In this document: positions 16,069 through 25,356 of the stretch, piece by piece
Layout of the letters: every line of letters starts with the position of its first letter
Numbering within the stretch: position 1 is the first letter of the stretch
Origin: Pseudomonas sp. ANT_J12
GTDB lineage: Bacteria > Pseudomonadota > Gammaproteobacteria > Pseudomonadales > Pseudomonadaceae
Assembly (NCBI RefSeq): GCF_008370045.1
Contig: NZ_VOBN01000018.1
Span: forward strand, 1-64,000
Direction: 5' to 3'
DNA length: 64,000 nt
Notes under the pieces: model-generated
Told to the model about the DNA's origin: nothing
Database searches by the model: none
Seen by the model: only the letters and a program-made list of their open reading frames with translations
Position numbers and translations under genes: made by a program

Positions 16069-17526
16069 TTACAGCCCGCCGATGTGGAAGGCTTTGACTT
16101 CAAGGTATTCATCCAGACCGTATTTGCTGCCTTCGCGGCCCAGGCCCGATTGCTTGATACCGCCGAACGGCGCGACTTCCATGGAAATGATCCCGGTGTT
16201 GAGGCCGACCATGCCGAACTCCAGCGCCTCGCCAAAACGCCATGAGCGGCGCAGGTCCTGGGTGAAATAGTAGGCGCCCAGACCGTAAGGCGTGGCATTG
16301 GCCAGCGCGAGGGCTTCGGCCTCAGAGGTAAAACGCATCAATGGCGCGACCGGGCCGAAGGTTTCTTCGTTGGCCAGCAGCATCCCGGCGTGGGTATCGC
16401 CGAGCACCGTGGGCTGCACGAACTGGTTGTCGCCCTCGGGAATACCGCCACAGAGCAGTGTCGCGCCCTGGCTCAGGGCATCGTCGATGTGTCGGGCGAC
16501 TTTGTTGACCGCTGCCGGATTGATCAGCGGGCCAATGGTGACGTCAGCGTCGAGGCCGTTGCCGACCTTGAGCTTGCCGACCTCCTCCACCAAACGTTGG
16601 GCAAAGCGTTCATAGATGCCGTCCTGCACCAGAATCCGGTTGGCGCAGACGCAGGTTTGCCCGGCGTTACGGAATTTGCTGAGCATGATCCCGGCTACGG
16701 CCTGCTCCAGGTCTGCATCGTCGAAGACAATGAATGGCGCGTTGCCACCCAGCTCCAGGCTCAAGCGCTTGATGTGCTCGGCGCTCTGGCGCATCAGCAA
16801 GCGGCCGACAGCGGTTGATCCGGTGAAGGAAATCTTGCGCACGGTCGGGTTGCTGGTCAGCTCTTCACCGATGCCGGCGGGCATACCGGTCAGCACGTTG
16901 AAGACACCGGGCGGAATACCCACTCGCTCCGCCAGTACTGCCAGAGCGAGGGCCGAGAGCGGCGTCAGGTCCGAGGGCTTGACGATGATCGGGCAACCCG
17001 CCGCCAATGCCGGTGCGCATTTTCGGGTGATCATCGCGTTGGGGAAGTTCCACGGGGTGATCGCGGCGCAGACGCCCACCGGTTGTTTGAGCGTCAGCAA
17101 TCGGCGGTCGCCACTGGGGGCCGGCATGGTTTCGCCGTAGACCCGCCGGGCTTCTTCAGCGAACCATTTGACGAAACCGGCACCGTAGCGGATTTCACCT
17201 TTGGCCTCGTTCAGCGGCTTGCCCTGTTCACAAGTCATGATCAGCGCCAGGTCGTCGAGGTTGTCGATCATGGCCTGATACCAACGCTCCAGCAGCGCCG
17301 CACGTTCCGCCGCCGGACGTGCGCGCCAGGCTGGCCAGGCTTTGTTGGCGGCCTCGATGGCGCGCCGGGTTTGCGCGCCTTGCATGGCCGGGACGCGGGC
17401 GAGTAATTGGCCGCTGGCGGGGTCGATGACGTCCAGGGTTGCGGCGTTGTCGGCGCCGATCCACTGCCCGTCTACATAAGCGAGTTCTGCCAACAGGCTG
17501 GGGTCTTTCAAACGATTCTTGAGCAT
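16069..17526 (-). CDS. gabD: Succinate-semialdehyde dehydrogenase-type aldehyde dehydrogenase
   Basis: A 485-residue NAD(P)-dependent aldehyde dehydrogenase. It shows ITPWNFPNAMITRKCAPALA for the coenzyme, the FTGSTAVG turn, the general base in LELGGNAPF, and the catalytic Cys in NAGQTCVCANR. The double-Cys pattern and length fit the GabD group (succinate or glutarate semialdehyde). It lies in the catabolic operon between the deacylase and the tartrate-type dehydrogenase, so it would oxidise a semialdehyde formed after deamination of the imported compound. The 2-oxoglutarate semialdehyde dehydrogenases are close relatives and cannot be excluded. Confidence 0.85.
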   Translation of the reverse strand: MLKNRLKDPSLLAELAYVDGQWIGADNAATLDVIDPASGQLLARVPAMQGAQTRRAIEAANKAWPAWRARPAAERAALLERWYQAMIDNLDDLALIMTCEQGKPLNEAKGEIRYGAGFVKWFAEEARRVYGETMPAPSGDRRLLTLKQPVGVCAAITPWNFPNAMITRKCAPALAAGCPIIVKPSDLTPLSALALAVLAERVGIPPGVFNVLTGMPAGIGEELTSNPTVRKISFTGSTAVGRLLMRQSAEHIKRLSLELGGNAPFIVFDDADLEQAVAGIMLSKFRNAGQTCVCANRILVQDGIYERFAQRLVEEVGKLKVGNGLDADVTIGPLINPAAVNKVARHIDDALSQGATLLCGGIPEGDNQFVQPTVLGDTHAGMLLANEETFGPVAPLMRFTSEAEALALANATPYGLGAYYFTQDLRRSWRFGEALEFGMVGLNTGIISMEVAPFGGIKQSGLGREGSKYGLDEYLEVKAFHIGGL

Positions 17527-17640
17527 GGTCGAGTCCTGATCCGAGACATGCTCAAGTCTATGGCGGTGTGGCGGCGCAGGATGCTGAAAGCGATTTGAGG
17601 ACAGTGTCGGATGCTGAAATTGGCGGTGGAACGGCAGATG

Positions 17641-17668
17641 ATCGTTCCCACGCGCAGCGTGGGAATGA
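17641..17668. repeat. Palindromic repeat, second copy of the gttcccacgc family
   Basis: Stem ttcccacgc/gcgtgggaa with a three-base loop lies between the deacylase stop and the next gene in the operon. It could lower expression of the two distal genes. Confidence 0.7.
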
Positions 17669-17671
17669 TGA

Positions 17672-18829
17672 TCACAACTTCAGGGAACCGAGCAAACCTT
17701 CCAAAAACCGCTCCCCGGCCTCCATCTGGCTGATCTCGATAAATTCGTCCGGCTTGTGCGCCTGTTCAATCGAGCCGGGTCCGCAGACCACCACCGGCAC
17801 ATCCAGACGTTGCTTGAACAAACCGCCTTCAGTGCCGAACGACACCTTGGCGGTGCCGGTATCCGGTGCAGCGAAGTTTTTAAGAAAACGCACCGCTTCA
17901 ACACTCGGATGGGTATCGAGGCCGGGATAGACGTTGAGGGTTTCAATCTCGATCGCCGCCACGCTCGACAACAACCGCGCCTCGCGCACGATCAGTTCGG
18001 CGCGTTCCTGCATCTGCTCCAGGAACTGATCCAGATTGTCCGCTGGCAGATTGCGCACTTCGAAGTCCAGGGTGCAGAGGTTCGGCACGATGTTCAGCGC
18101 CCGGCCGCCGCCAATCTGCCCGACATGCACGGTGCTGTAAGGCACGTCGTAGTCGGCATCCTGGGCGCCCTGCTCTTGCAGTTGCTGCTGGCTCTGTCGC
18201 AGCGCCGCGATGAAATCGCAGGCGACGTGGATCGCATTGACCGAGCGCGGCGCCAAGGACGAATGCGCCTCCAGGCCCCGGCAATAGGTGCGATACGAGC
18301 CCTTGCCCTTGTGCCCGAGCACGAACTGCATGTTGGTCGGTTCGCCGATCAGGCACAAAAACGGCCGCACCGGCGTCAGGTGCAGCACGTCGAGCAAGCG
18401 GCGCACGCCGACACAACCGGTCTCTTCGTCATGGGATAGCGCCAGTTGCAGCGGTCGGCTCAGGGAATGGTCGGCGGCGTCGAGCATCGCGTCGATGGCC
18501 AGGGCGATGAAGCCTTTCATGTCGCAACTGCCGCGCCCGTAGATCTTGCCGTCCTGCACCGTCGCCTGGAACGGTGGCACAGTCCAGGCCTGCCCCGCCG
18601 CCGGCACCACGTCGGTATGCCCGGATAGCAGAATCCCCGGCAGCTCTTTCGGGCCGGTGCTGGCGAACAGGTTGGCTTTCTTGCCGGTTTCATCCTTGAC
18701 GATCAGCGACTCAATGCCCTTGCTCAGCAGCAGGTCGCGCACGTATTCAATGAGGGCCATGTTCGACTCCGAAGAGACGGTGTCGAAGGCCATCAGGCGT
18801 TTGAGAATGTCCAGTACACGGGGTTTCAT
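17672..18829 (-). CDS. argE: ArgE/DapE-type M20 deacylase (acetylornithine deacetylase-like)
   Basis: A 385-residue zinc amidohydrolase of peptidase family M20. Metal ligands are visible in LSGHTDVVP, in GRGSCDMKG, in SHDEETGCVG and in the late GPGSIEQAHKPDEF His. The pattern is that of acetylornithine deacetylase, which frees ornithine from its N-acetyl form. In this operon it overlaps the start region of the oxidase subunit by four bases, so it more likely removes an acyl or amino-acyl group from the imported substrate than serves arginine synthesis. Confidence 0.8.
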   Translation of the reverse strand: MKPRVLDILKRLMAFDTVSSESNMALIEYVRDLLLSKGIESLIVKDETGKKANLFASTGPKELPGILLSGHTDVVPAAGQAWTVPPFQATVQDGKIYGRGSCDMKGFIALAIDAMLDAADHSLSRPLQLALSHDEETGCVGVRRLLDVLHLTPVRPFLCLIGEPTNMQFVLGHKGKGSYRTYCRGLEAHSSLAPRSVNAIHVACDFIAALRQSQQQLQEQGAQDADYDVPYSTVHVGQIGGGRALNIVPNLCTLDFEVRNLPADNLDQFLEQMQERAELIVREARLLSSVAAIEIETLNVYPGLDTHPSVEAVRFLKNFAAPDTGTAKVSFGTEGGLFKQRLDVPVVVCGPGSIEQAHKPDEFIEISQMEAGERFLEGLLGSLKL

Positions 18830-19980
18830 GAGGCCTTGCTCCGTTGCTCGGCTAAATGGGCGAACCGACGGATAGAGAACGGCTCAATCGAAGTGCTGGT
18901 GCTGCCGGTGCTGATCAGTTCTGCCATGACATCGCCGACGCCGGGGCCGAGTTGGAAGCCATGGCCGCAGAAGCCGAACGCGTAGAACAAGCCATCGACC
19001 GTACCGCTCGGGCCCATGATCGGCAAGGAATCCGGCAGATAACCTTCGATGCCACTCCAGACGCGGATGATGTTGAGGTTGCCGACACCCGGCAGCAGAC
19101 GGCGCATTTGATCCATCTGGTTGAGGATGCTGCGCGGCTCGACATAGGCCCGGCGATTGAGCATGTCCGGTTTGCTGCGATAGCCGCCGCCGATAACGAT
19201 GTTGCCCCGGGGGATCTGGCGGAAGTAGATCACTTCTTCTGGGATCTTGGTGTAGACGCCGATCACCGTCGGCAAGGCGTAGGGCACCGGTTCGGTCACG
19301 GCCATTTGCGGGCCGTGGGTGTCCAGCGGCACCGGTTCGCCGAATTGTTGGGACAGCTTCTGCCCCCAGGCTCCAGCGGTAATCAATAGTTGTGCGGCGC
19401 TGAACTGGCGACCGTCGGTGGTGGTGACGCTGAACTCGCCCCCCACCTTCTGCACCTCGGCCACTTCAGTCTGTTCCTCGATCTGCGCGCCGAGTCGCCG
19501 TGCCGCGCGGGCAAATGCCGGGGCGGCCAGACGCGGATTCGCGTGGCCATCGTGAGGCGCGTAAGAGCCGCCCTTCACATCCGGCCCCAGAAACGGGAAA
19601 CGCTGGCGCAACTCGGCGCCGCGATAAATTTTCAGGTCCAATTGCGCGGCTTCGGGAGCAGCGGCATAGGCCTCAAGCTCGGCAATTTCATCTTCGCGAT
19701 AACACACACGCATGTGCCCGCTGGCGATGAATTCCAGGTCATCGTCGATCAATTCCGGCAAGCGCTTCCACAACGCCCAGGAGCGATTCGCCAATTCCAG
19801 TTGCCCGAGATAACGCCCCTGACGCCGGACGTTGCCGAAGTTCACGCCGCTGGCGTACTGACCAATCTGGTCGCGCTCCAGCAGGATCACTGACTGCCCG
19901 CGCTTGCGCAGGAAAAACGCCGCCGCCGAGCCCATCAGGCCGCCACCGACAATCACCACATCGGCTTTCTGTACGGTCAT
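18826..19980 (-). CDS. FAD-dependent oxidoreductase, DAO family (HcnC/OoxB-like subunit)
   Basis: A 384-residue D-amino-acid-oxidase-fold flavoprotein. The FAD loop is VVIVGGGLMGSAAAF, followed by LLERDQIG. The late FGFCGHGFQLGPGVG closes the active site. By family it is the catalytic small flavin subunit of three-part dehydrogenases such as HcnABC or the opine oxidases OoxAB/NoxAB. Its stop overlaps the deacylase start (ATGA) and its start overlaps the stop of the second flavoprotein, which indicates coupled translation and a complex. The likely reaction is oxidation of a secondary or primary amine with electrons passed to the respiratory chain. Confidence 0.82.
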   Translation of the reverse strand: MTVQKADVVIVGGGLMGSAAAFFLRKRGQSVILLERDQIGQYASGVNFGNVRRQGRYLGQLELANRSWALWKRLPELIDDDLEFIASGHMRVCYREDEIAELEAYAAAPEAAQLDLKIYRGAELRQRFPFLGPDVKGGSYAPHDGHANPRLAAPAFARAARRLGAQIEEQTEVAEVQKVGGEFSVTTTDGRQFSAAQLLITAGAWGQKLSQQFGEPVPLDTHGPQMAVTEPVPYALPTVIGVYTKIPEEVIYFRQIPRGNIVIGGGYRSKPDMLNRRAYVEPRSILNQMDQMRRLLPGVGNLNIIRVWSGIEGYLPDSLPIMGPSGTVDGLFYAFGFCGHGFQLGPGVGDVMAELISTGSTSTSIEPFSIRRFAHLAEQRSKAS

Positions 19981-21353
19981 GGCGACACCTCCTCGGTGAG
20001 CATCGAAAGCGGTTTGACCGGTGCTTGTCCGCGTTGACGGCCGACCTGTTGCACGCTGACACCTGCCGCTGCCGCGATCACTTCAGCCCCGGCCTGGGAG
20101 CAATAACGACCCTGGCAGCGACCCATGCCGACCCGGCTGAAGGCCTTGGCCCGATTGACTTCGCAGGCGCCCTTCTCGCTGACGACCGCACGTAACTCAC
20201 CGGCGCTGATCATCTCGCAACGACAGACGATGGCGGTGTCGGGCAAGGCTTTGGCTTGTTCGGCAGGCCAGGGAAAGGCCTGGGCCAGGCCGAGGCGGAA
20301 CTGGTCCATCACCGCCAACGCCTGGCGTGTTTCGTCGCGTAATCCGGCGTTCACTGGCTGGTGCAGGTCTTCCAGCAGCGCCATGGCCACCAGGCGACCG
20401 GCGTGTTCAGCGGCATCCGCGCCGCGAATCTTCGAACCGTCACCGGCGGCGTAGACACCGCTGACCGAGGTCCGGCCTTCCTCATCCACCGCCAGCCACC
20501 ATTGGCCGGACGCTTCGTCGAAGCGCATGCGGCAACCGGCCAGGTCCGCCAGTTGGGTTTCCGGGCGCAGGTGATACCCCAGCGCCACGGCATCGCATTC
20601 CACATTCAACGTTTCACCTTTTGCGGTTCGCACGCGCACGGCGCTTACGCCGCTGCTCGCGTCGCCAAGTACTTGCAAGGGCTGAATACCCGAGTGCACC
20701 GGAATCTTTGCCCGATACAACTGCGCCAACAGTTTCATTCCAGTGAACAACAATCCGGGACGTGCCAACAGTTTCGGCAAGGCACCGATGTGCTTGCTCA
20801 GCGGCGACGTATCGAGCACCCCCGCCACGTTCGCACCGGCCTTCACATACTGGCTGGCGACCAGATACAGCAACGGCCCGCTGCCCATAAACACCACGCG
20901 ATGACCAATGGAAACCGCCTGGGACTTGAGCGCAATCTGCGCCCCACCGAGGCTGTAGGTGCCTGCCAACTGCCAGCCTTCAATCGGCATCAAGCGGTCA
21001 GTGGCGCCGGTGCAGAGGATCAGCGCGTCGTAATCCACCGTCGTGTGCTTGCCCTGCTTGACGCAGCACAACTGCCCCGGCGTCAGGTTCCACACCAGCG
21101 TGTCCGGGCGGTAATCAATAGCACCGCGCAGTCGATCAAAACTGTCGTGCAGGTCCCGGGCCTTATGCGCTTCGGTGCCATACAGCGTGGCGTAATTACG
21201 GGTAAACCCTTGCGGCTGTCGACGATAAATCTGCCCGCCATCCCGGCGATTTTCATCGATCAAAATCGGTTTGAAACCCGCCGCCAGCAACGTCTCGGCA
21301 CAGCGAATACCCGCCGGCCCGGCGCCAACGATGACTATCCGTGCAGTGGCCAT
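19977..21353 (-). CDS. NAD(P)/FAD-type oxidoreductase with BFD iron-sulfur domain (HcnB/OoxA-like subunit)
   Basis: A 458-residue flavoprotein with two dinucleotide folds: VIVGAGPAGIRCAETL at the N-terminus and VVFMGSGPLLYLVAS near residue 170. A C-terminal bacterioferritin-associated-ferredoxin-like domain has four Cys in CRCE and GMGRCQGRYC. The arrangement matches HcnB and opine oxidase alpha subunits. It overlaps its neighbours on both sides, supporting a fixed stoichiometric complex with the [2Fe-2S] protein and the DAO subunit. Confidence 0.83.
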   Translation of the reverse strand: MATARIVIVGAGPAGIRCAETLLAAGFKPILIDENRRDGGQIYRRQPQGFTRNYATLYGTEAHKARDLHDSFDRLRGAIDYRPDTLVWNLTPGQLCCVKQGKHTTVDYDALILCTGATDRLMPIEGWQLAGTYSLGGAQIALKSQAVSIGHRVVFMGSGPLLYLVASQYVKAGANVAGVLDTSPLSKHIGALPKLLARPGLLFTGMKLLAQLYRAKIPVHSGIQPLQVLGDASSGVSAVRVRTAKGETLNVECDAVALGYHLRPETQLADLAGCRMRFDEASGQWWLAVDEEGRTSVSGVYAAGDGSKIRGADAAEHAGRLVAMALLEDLHQPVNAGLRDETRQALAVMDQFRLGLAQAFPWPAEQAKALPDTAIVCRCEMISAGELRAVVSEKGACEVNRAKAFSRVGMGRCQGRYCSQAGAEVIAAAAGVSVQQVGRQRGQAPVKPLSMLTEEVSP

Positions 21354-21643
21354 ATCGCCTCCGGTTGTGTGGTGACGATGTCCAGGCCTTCGCGGACTTC
21401 ATTCGAACAGGCGCGCAGACGCTCGCCGCTGCGGGTCCAGACCCAGCAATCCTGGCACGCGCCCATCAGGCAAAACCCGGCGCGCCGGCCGGAATCGAAC
21501 TCCGATTGGCGCAACGCGTTGCCCTGGGTCAGCAACGCCACCATCAAGGTGTCGCCCTGCAACGCCTCGATGGCGGCGCCGTCCACCTTCAAGCTGACGG
21601 TCGGCCGGCCCTGCTCGGCCAGCCTCACAAAACGCCCCTTCAT
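21335..21643 (-). CDS. Small [2Fe-2S] subunit (HcnA-like)
   Basis: A 102-residue ferredoxin-like protein. The cluster ligands are visible as GFCLMGACQDC with a fourth Cys in LRACS, in the plant-type spacing used by HcnA-like subunits. It overlaps the next flavoprotein by 19 bases and the ABC ATPase stop by four. It would carry electrons between the two flavoproteins and the membrane. Confidence 0.83.
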   Translation of the reverse strand: MKGRFVRLAEQGRPTVSLKVDGAAIEALQGDTLMVALLTQGNALRQSEFDSGRRAGFCLMGACQDCWVWTRSGERLRACSNEVREGLDIVTTQPEAIWPLHG

Positions 21644-23481
21644 GCATAGGCTCCCTGGCTCATGGTGATCAAGTCCTGCTGGGTTTTCAGCAGTTCGGCG
21701 CTGTCGTGGTGGCAGAGGATTTCACTGCCACCGTCGATGATCCGGCGGTTTGGCGCGGTGCGATTGCACAAGCCATCAACCCGCACCGGGCAACGGCTGA
21801 GGAAAGTGCAGAGTTCCGGCACATTGGCTTTAGGGCCAATTGGCGGCAGTTCGCCGCAAGTGGTGCCGCAGTTTTCCAGCCAGCCTTGACGCAACTCCGG
21901 CACCGAGTGAATCAACAAATCGGTGTACGGATGGAACGGTGCCTGGGCAAACGATTGCCGAGTGCCGGCCTGGATCTTGTGGCCGCTGTACATCACCACA
22001 ATGTCGTCGCACAGCGCCCGCACCGTGGAGATGTCGTGGCTGATAAACAGATAGGAAACCCCCAGCTCCTGGCGCAGGTCACGTAGCAGTTCGAGAATCG
22101 CCGCCCCCACCACCGTGTCCAGCGCCGAGGTCACTTCATCGCAGAGGATCAGATCCGGTTTGGCCGCCAAGGCACGGGCCAGGTTGACCCGTTGCTTTTG
22201 CCCGCCGGACAGTTCATTCGGCCGACGTTCGGCCATGGTTCGGGGCAAGCGCACCAGGTCCAGCAACTCGCCGATACGCTCGCGCAACGCAGCGCCCTTG
22301 AGGCCGAAATACATCTTCAACGGCCGGCTGAGAATGGTGCTGACGCTGTGCATCGGGTTGAGCGCGGTGTCGGCGTTCTGGAACACCATCTGGATGCGGC
22401 GGAACTGTTCGTCGGTGCGCTCGGAAAGGCTGCCGCCCAGCGGCTGACCATCGAAGGTCAGTCCGCCCAACGCCGGGGTCAGCAATCCCGCCACCACCCG
22501 CGCCAGAGTCGATTTGCCAGAACCCGACTCACCAATCACGCCGATGGCCTGGCCCCGGCGCACGGTCAGGTCGATGTCTTCCAGCACGCGGATCGCCGGC
22601 ATGCCTTGCATGTTCTTGTTGCCATAACCGGCGGTCAGGCCCTGGATGGTCAGCAACGGCGTATCTTCCGCCACGCCGCAGGGTGGGCGAATCGTCGTGT
22701 CGGGCCGCGCGGCGGCCAGCAGGCTGCGGGTGTATTCGTGGGCCGGGCCTTTGAGCAGCGGCGCGGTGGCGCTTTGCTCGAAGATCTGGCCACCGTTGAG
22801 CACGACGATTTGATCGGCCATTTGCGCCACTACGGCGAGATCATGGGACACGTAGACCGCCGTCGCCCCACGCTCCCGGACCACGCGTTTAAAGGCGCGA
22901 AGCACGTCGATCTGGGTGGTGACATCAAGGGCGGTGGTCGGTTCGTCGAGCACCACCAGCAATGGATCGCTGATCAGCGCCATGGCCGCCATCACCCGTT
23001 GCAGTTGCCCGCCGGAAACTTGGTGCGGGTATCGCTGGCCAATGCGGTCCGGGTCCGGCAAGGCCAGGTCGCGAAACAGTTCAATGGCTTTGGCTTCGAG
23101 CACCGCACGGCTGCCGAGGCCGTGGATCAACGCGCCCTCCACCACTTGATCGATCAATTTCTTCGCCGGGTTGAACGCCGCCGCCGCGCTTTGCGCGATG
23201 TACGACACCCGGTTGCCGCGCAGGCCCTGCAATTCCTTTTCGCTGAGTGCCAGCATGTCGTGCTCGCCCACCTGCACCACGCCGCCGGACAACCGGCAAC
23301 CGCGCCGCGCATAGCCCAGCAGTGCCAGGGCGATGGTGGTCTTGCCGGAGCCGGACTCGCCGATCAACGCCAGCACTTCACCTTTTTCCAGGGCGAAGCT
23401 CACGCCCTTGACAATTTCCACCTCACCACGCTCGCCACAGGCGACTACGCGCAGGTCTTCAACTCGAATCAATTCACTCAT
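21640..23481 (-). CDS. Dpp/Opp-type ABC transporter ATPase, two nucleotide-binding domains fused
   Basis: A 613-residue fusion of DppD- and DppF-like ATPases. The first half has GESGSGKTT, VSGGQLQRV and VVLDEPTTALD. The second has GESGSGKST, LSGGQKQRV and ILCDEVTSALD. A Cys-rich oligopeptide-transporter tail (ELCTFLSRCPVRVDGLCN) marks the peptide/opine class. It powers the two permeases encoded immediately upstream. Normal systems use two separate ATPases, but fusions of this kind are common in proteobacteria. Confidence 0.9.
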   Translation of the reverse strand: MSELIRVEDLRVVACGERGEVEIVKGVSFALEKGEVLALIGESGSGKTTIALALLGYARRGCRLSGGVVQVGEHDMLALSEKELQGLRGNRVSYIAQSAAAAFNPAKKLIDQVVEGALIHGLGSRAVLEAKAIELFRDLALPDPDRIGQRYPHQVSGGQLQRVMAAMALISDPLLVVLDEPTTALDVTTQIDVLRAFKRVVRERGATAVYVSHDLAVVAQMADQIVVLNGGQIFEQSATAPLLKGPAHEYTRSLLAAARPDTTIRPPCGVAEDTPLLTIQGLTAGYGNKNMQGMPAIRVLEDIDLTVRRGQAIGVIGESGSGKSTLARVVAGLLTPALGGLTFDGQPLGGSLSERTDEQFRRIQMVFQNADTALNPMHSVSTILSRPLKMYFGLKGAALRERIGELLDLVRLPRTMAERRPNELSGGQKQRVNLARALAAKPDLILCDEVTSALDTVVGAAILELLRDLRQELGVSYLFISHDISTVRALCDDIVVMYSGHKIQAGTRQSFAQAPFHPYTDLLIHSVPELRQGWLENCGTTCGELPPIGPKANVPELCTFLSRCPVRVDGLCNRTAPNRRIIDGGSEILCHHDSAELLKTQQDLITMSQGAYA

Positions 23482-23482
23482 T

Positions 23483-24358
23483 TCAATGACCTCCCGTACG
23501 GCGACTACGTCGGGACGACAGTCTGTCGATAAACAGATTCACACCAATGGTGAGCGTGCCGATGGCCAGCGCCGGAATCACGATGGCCGGCGCGCCCTGG
23601 TTGAGGCCGCCGATGTTTTCCCGCACCAGCGAACCGAGGTCGGCGTCCGGCGGTTGCACGCCCAGGCCCAGGAAGCTCATGCCGCTGAGCAGCAACACGA
23701 TAAAACCGAAGCGCAGGCCGAGGTCGGTCAGCACCGGGTTGAGCATGTTCGGCAGGATTTCCACGCAGGCGATGTACAAGCGGCGTTCACCACGAGTACG
23801 GGCGACTTGCACGTATTCCAGGGCTTCGATGTTCACCGCCATGCTGCGGGCGATACGGAAGGCGCCGGGGGTGAAACTCAGCACGGCGGTGCAGATCAGC
23901 AAGGTCACCGAAGAGCCGAAGGCCGAGACCATGATCAGCGCCAGCATCTTGCTCGGGATCGAGATAAACGCGTCCATCAAGCGACTGATCACTTCGTCCA
24001 GCCACTTCGGCGACACCACTGAAAGCAGCGCACAACTGGTGCCCAAACCACTGGCCAACACGGCGGCGATCAACGCCAGGCCGACAGTGAACTTCGCGCC
24101 GACCAGAACGCGGCTGAGCATGTCGCGCCCAAGGTAATCGGTGCCAAACGGGTAAAGGGCACTGATGCTATCGAAGACATTGTCGGAGACCACTTCACCG
24201 ACCGGGTGCGGTGCCAGCCACGGGCCGAAGATCGCCACCAGCAACCAGATCACGCACATCGCGGCCCCGATCAGACCCAGCCAGGCCGGGCCATGGGACA
24301 CCTTGCCAACCGACAGGTCGGGGGTCGCAGGCGTCGATTTCACAATGAGATTGTTCAT
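23483..24358 (-). CDS. Dpp-type ABC transporter permease (DppC-like)
   Basis: A 291-residue permease with a cytoplasmic N-terminus, then a first helix (LIGAAMCVIWLLVAIFGPWL) and further helices. FGTDYLGRDMLSRV is typical of DppC/OppC. The EAA loop appears as EYVQVARTRGERRL. The ATG at 24358 overlaps the stop of the preceding permease (ATGA). An upstream in-frame extension reads across that gene and is not used. Confidence 0.9.
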   Translation of the reverse strand: MNNLIVKSTPATPDLSVGKVSHGPAWLGLIGAAMCVIWLLVAIFGPWLAPHPVGEVVSDNVFDSISALYPFGTDYLGRDMLSRVLVGAKFTVGLALIAAVLASGLGTSCALLSVVSPKWLDEVISRLMDAFISIPSKMLALIMVSAFGSSVTLLICTAVLSFTPGAFRIARSMAVNIEALEYVQVARTRGERRLYIACVEILPNMLNPVLTDLGLRFGFIVLLLSGMSFLGLGVQPPDADLGSLVRENIGGLNQGAPAIVIPALAIGTLTIGVNLFIDRLSSRRSRRTGGH

Positions 24359-25311
24359 TGGTTTCTCAGCCTCGGATTGGACAGAATCGCGCACAGGTCG
24401 GCAATCAGCACCAACCCCAGGTACGCGGTACAAAACAACATGGTGCAGGCCTGGACCAGCGCCATGTCGCGGTTAGTCACGGCATCGACCATCAGGCTGG
24501 CGATGCCGGGGTAGTTGAAGATCGTCTCGACAATCACCACCCCGCCCAGCAAGTACGACAGGCTCAGGGCGATGGCGTTGGCAATCGGCCCGATCGCGTT
24601 GGGCAAGGCGTGGCGCAGCACGATGCGCATCGGGCTCACGCCTTTGAGCCGGGCCATTTCCACGTAGGGGCTGTCGAGTTGATCGATGACGGCGGCGCGG
24701 GTCATGCGCGCCATTTGCGCGACGATCACGCAGCACAGGGTCATCACCGGCAAGGCGTAGGTGCGCATGAATTGCCACGGCGAGGTGATGTCGCTGGCGT
24801 AGGACAGCGCCGACAACCAGCCCAGGTTCACCGCGAAAATCAGCACCGCCAGGGTCGCCACCAGAAACTCCGGCACGGCGACCATGGCCAGGGTGAAAAA
24901 GCTCAGGAAGCTGTCGATGCGCCCGCCCCGGCCCATCGCCGAACCGATGCCCAGGATCAACGCCACCGGCACCGACACCAGCGCCGTGGCGGCCGCCAGC
25001 ATCAGGGTGTTCGGCACCCGGCCCGCCATCAACTCGGTGACCGGCATCGCGTTGGACACCGACAACCCCATGTCGCCGCTGAGCAGGCTCATCAACCAGT
25101 GCAGGTAACGCAGCACACCGGGCTGGTCGAGCCCCAGTTTCAGGCGCAGTGCCGCCACCTGTTCCGGCGTGGCGAACTGCCCGAGGGATTGTTGCGCCGC
25201 GTCCCCCGGCAAGACCGCCGTGATCGCAAACACGACCATGGACACGATCAACAAAGTCACGATCGCGGCGCCCAGGCGCCGGCCGATCAACCACAGTGTG
25301 TTGCTATTCAT
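24355..25311 (-). CDS. Dpp-type ABC transporter permease (DppB-like)
   Basis: A 318-residue permease with six membrane helices. The N-terminal helix ends in the DppB signature DAAQQSLGQFATPEQV, and the EAA loop appears as YVEMARLKGVSPMRIVLRHA. It lies 45 bases after the substrate-binding protein gene and pairs with the following DppC-like subunit. Confidence 0.9.
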   Translation of the reverse strand: MNSNTLWLIGRRLGAAIVTLLIVSMVVFAITAVLPGDAAQQSLGQFATPEQVAALRLKLGLDQPGVLRYLHWLMSLLSGDMGLSVSNAMPVTELMAGRVPNTLMLAAATALVSVPVALILGIGSAMGRGGRIDSFLSFFTLAMVAVPEFLVATLAVLIFAVNLGWLSALSYASDITSPWQFMRTYALPVMTLCCVIVAQMARMTRAAVIDQLDSPYVEMARLKGVSPMRIVLRHALPNAIGPIANAIALSLSYLLGGVVIVETIFNYPGIASLMVDAVTNRDMALVQACTMLFCTAYLGLVLIADLCAILSNPRLRNQ

Positions 25312-25356
25312 CGCCTACCCTCCTGCACTGTCCCTGACGTACCACTCGACCATCCA

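Noticed and set aside
18826..21643. Hydrogen cyanide synthase hcnABC
   Set aside because: The subunit types match, but the genes lie mid-operon with transport and catabolic genes and no separate ANR-type promoter was seen. An amine or opine dehydrogenase fits better.
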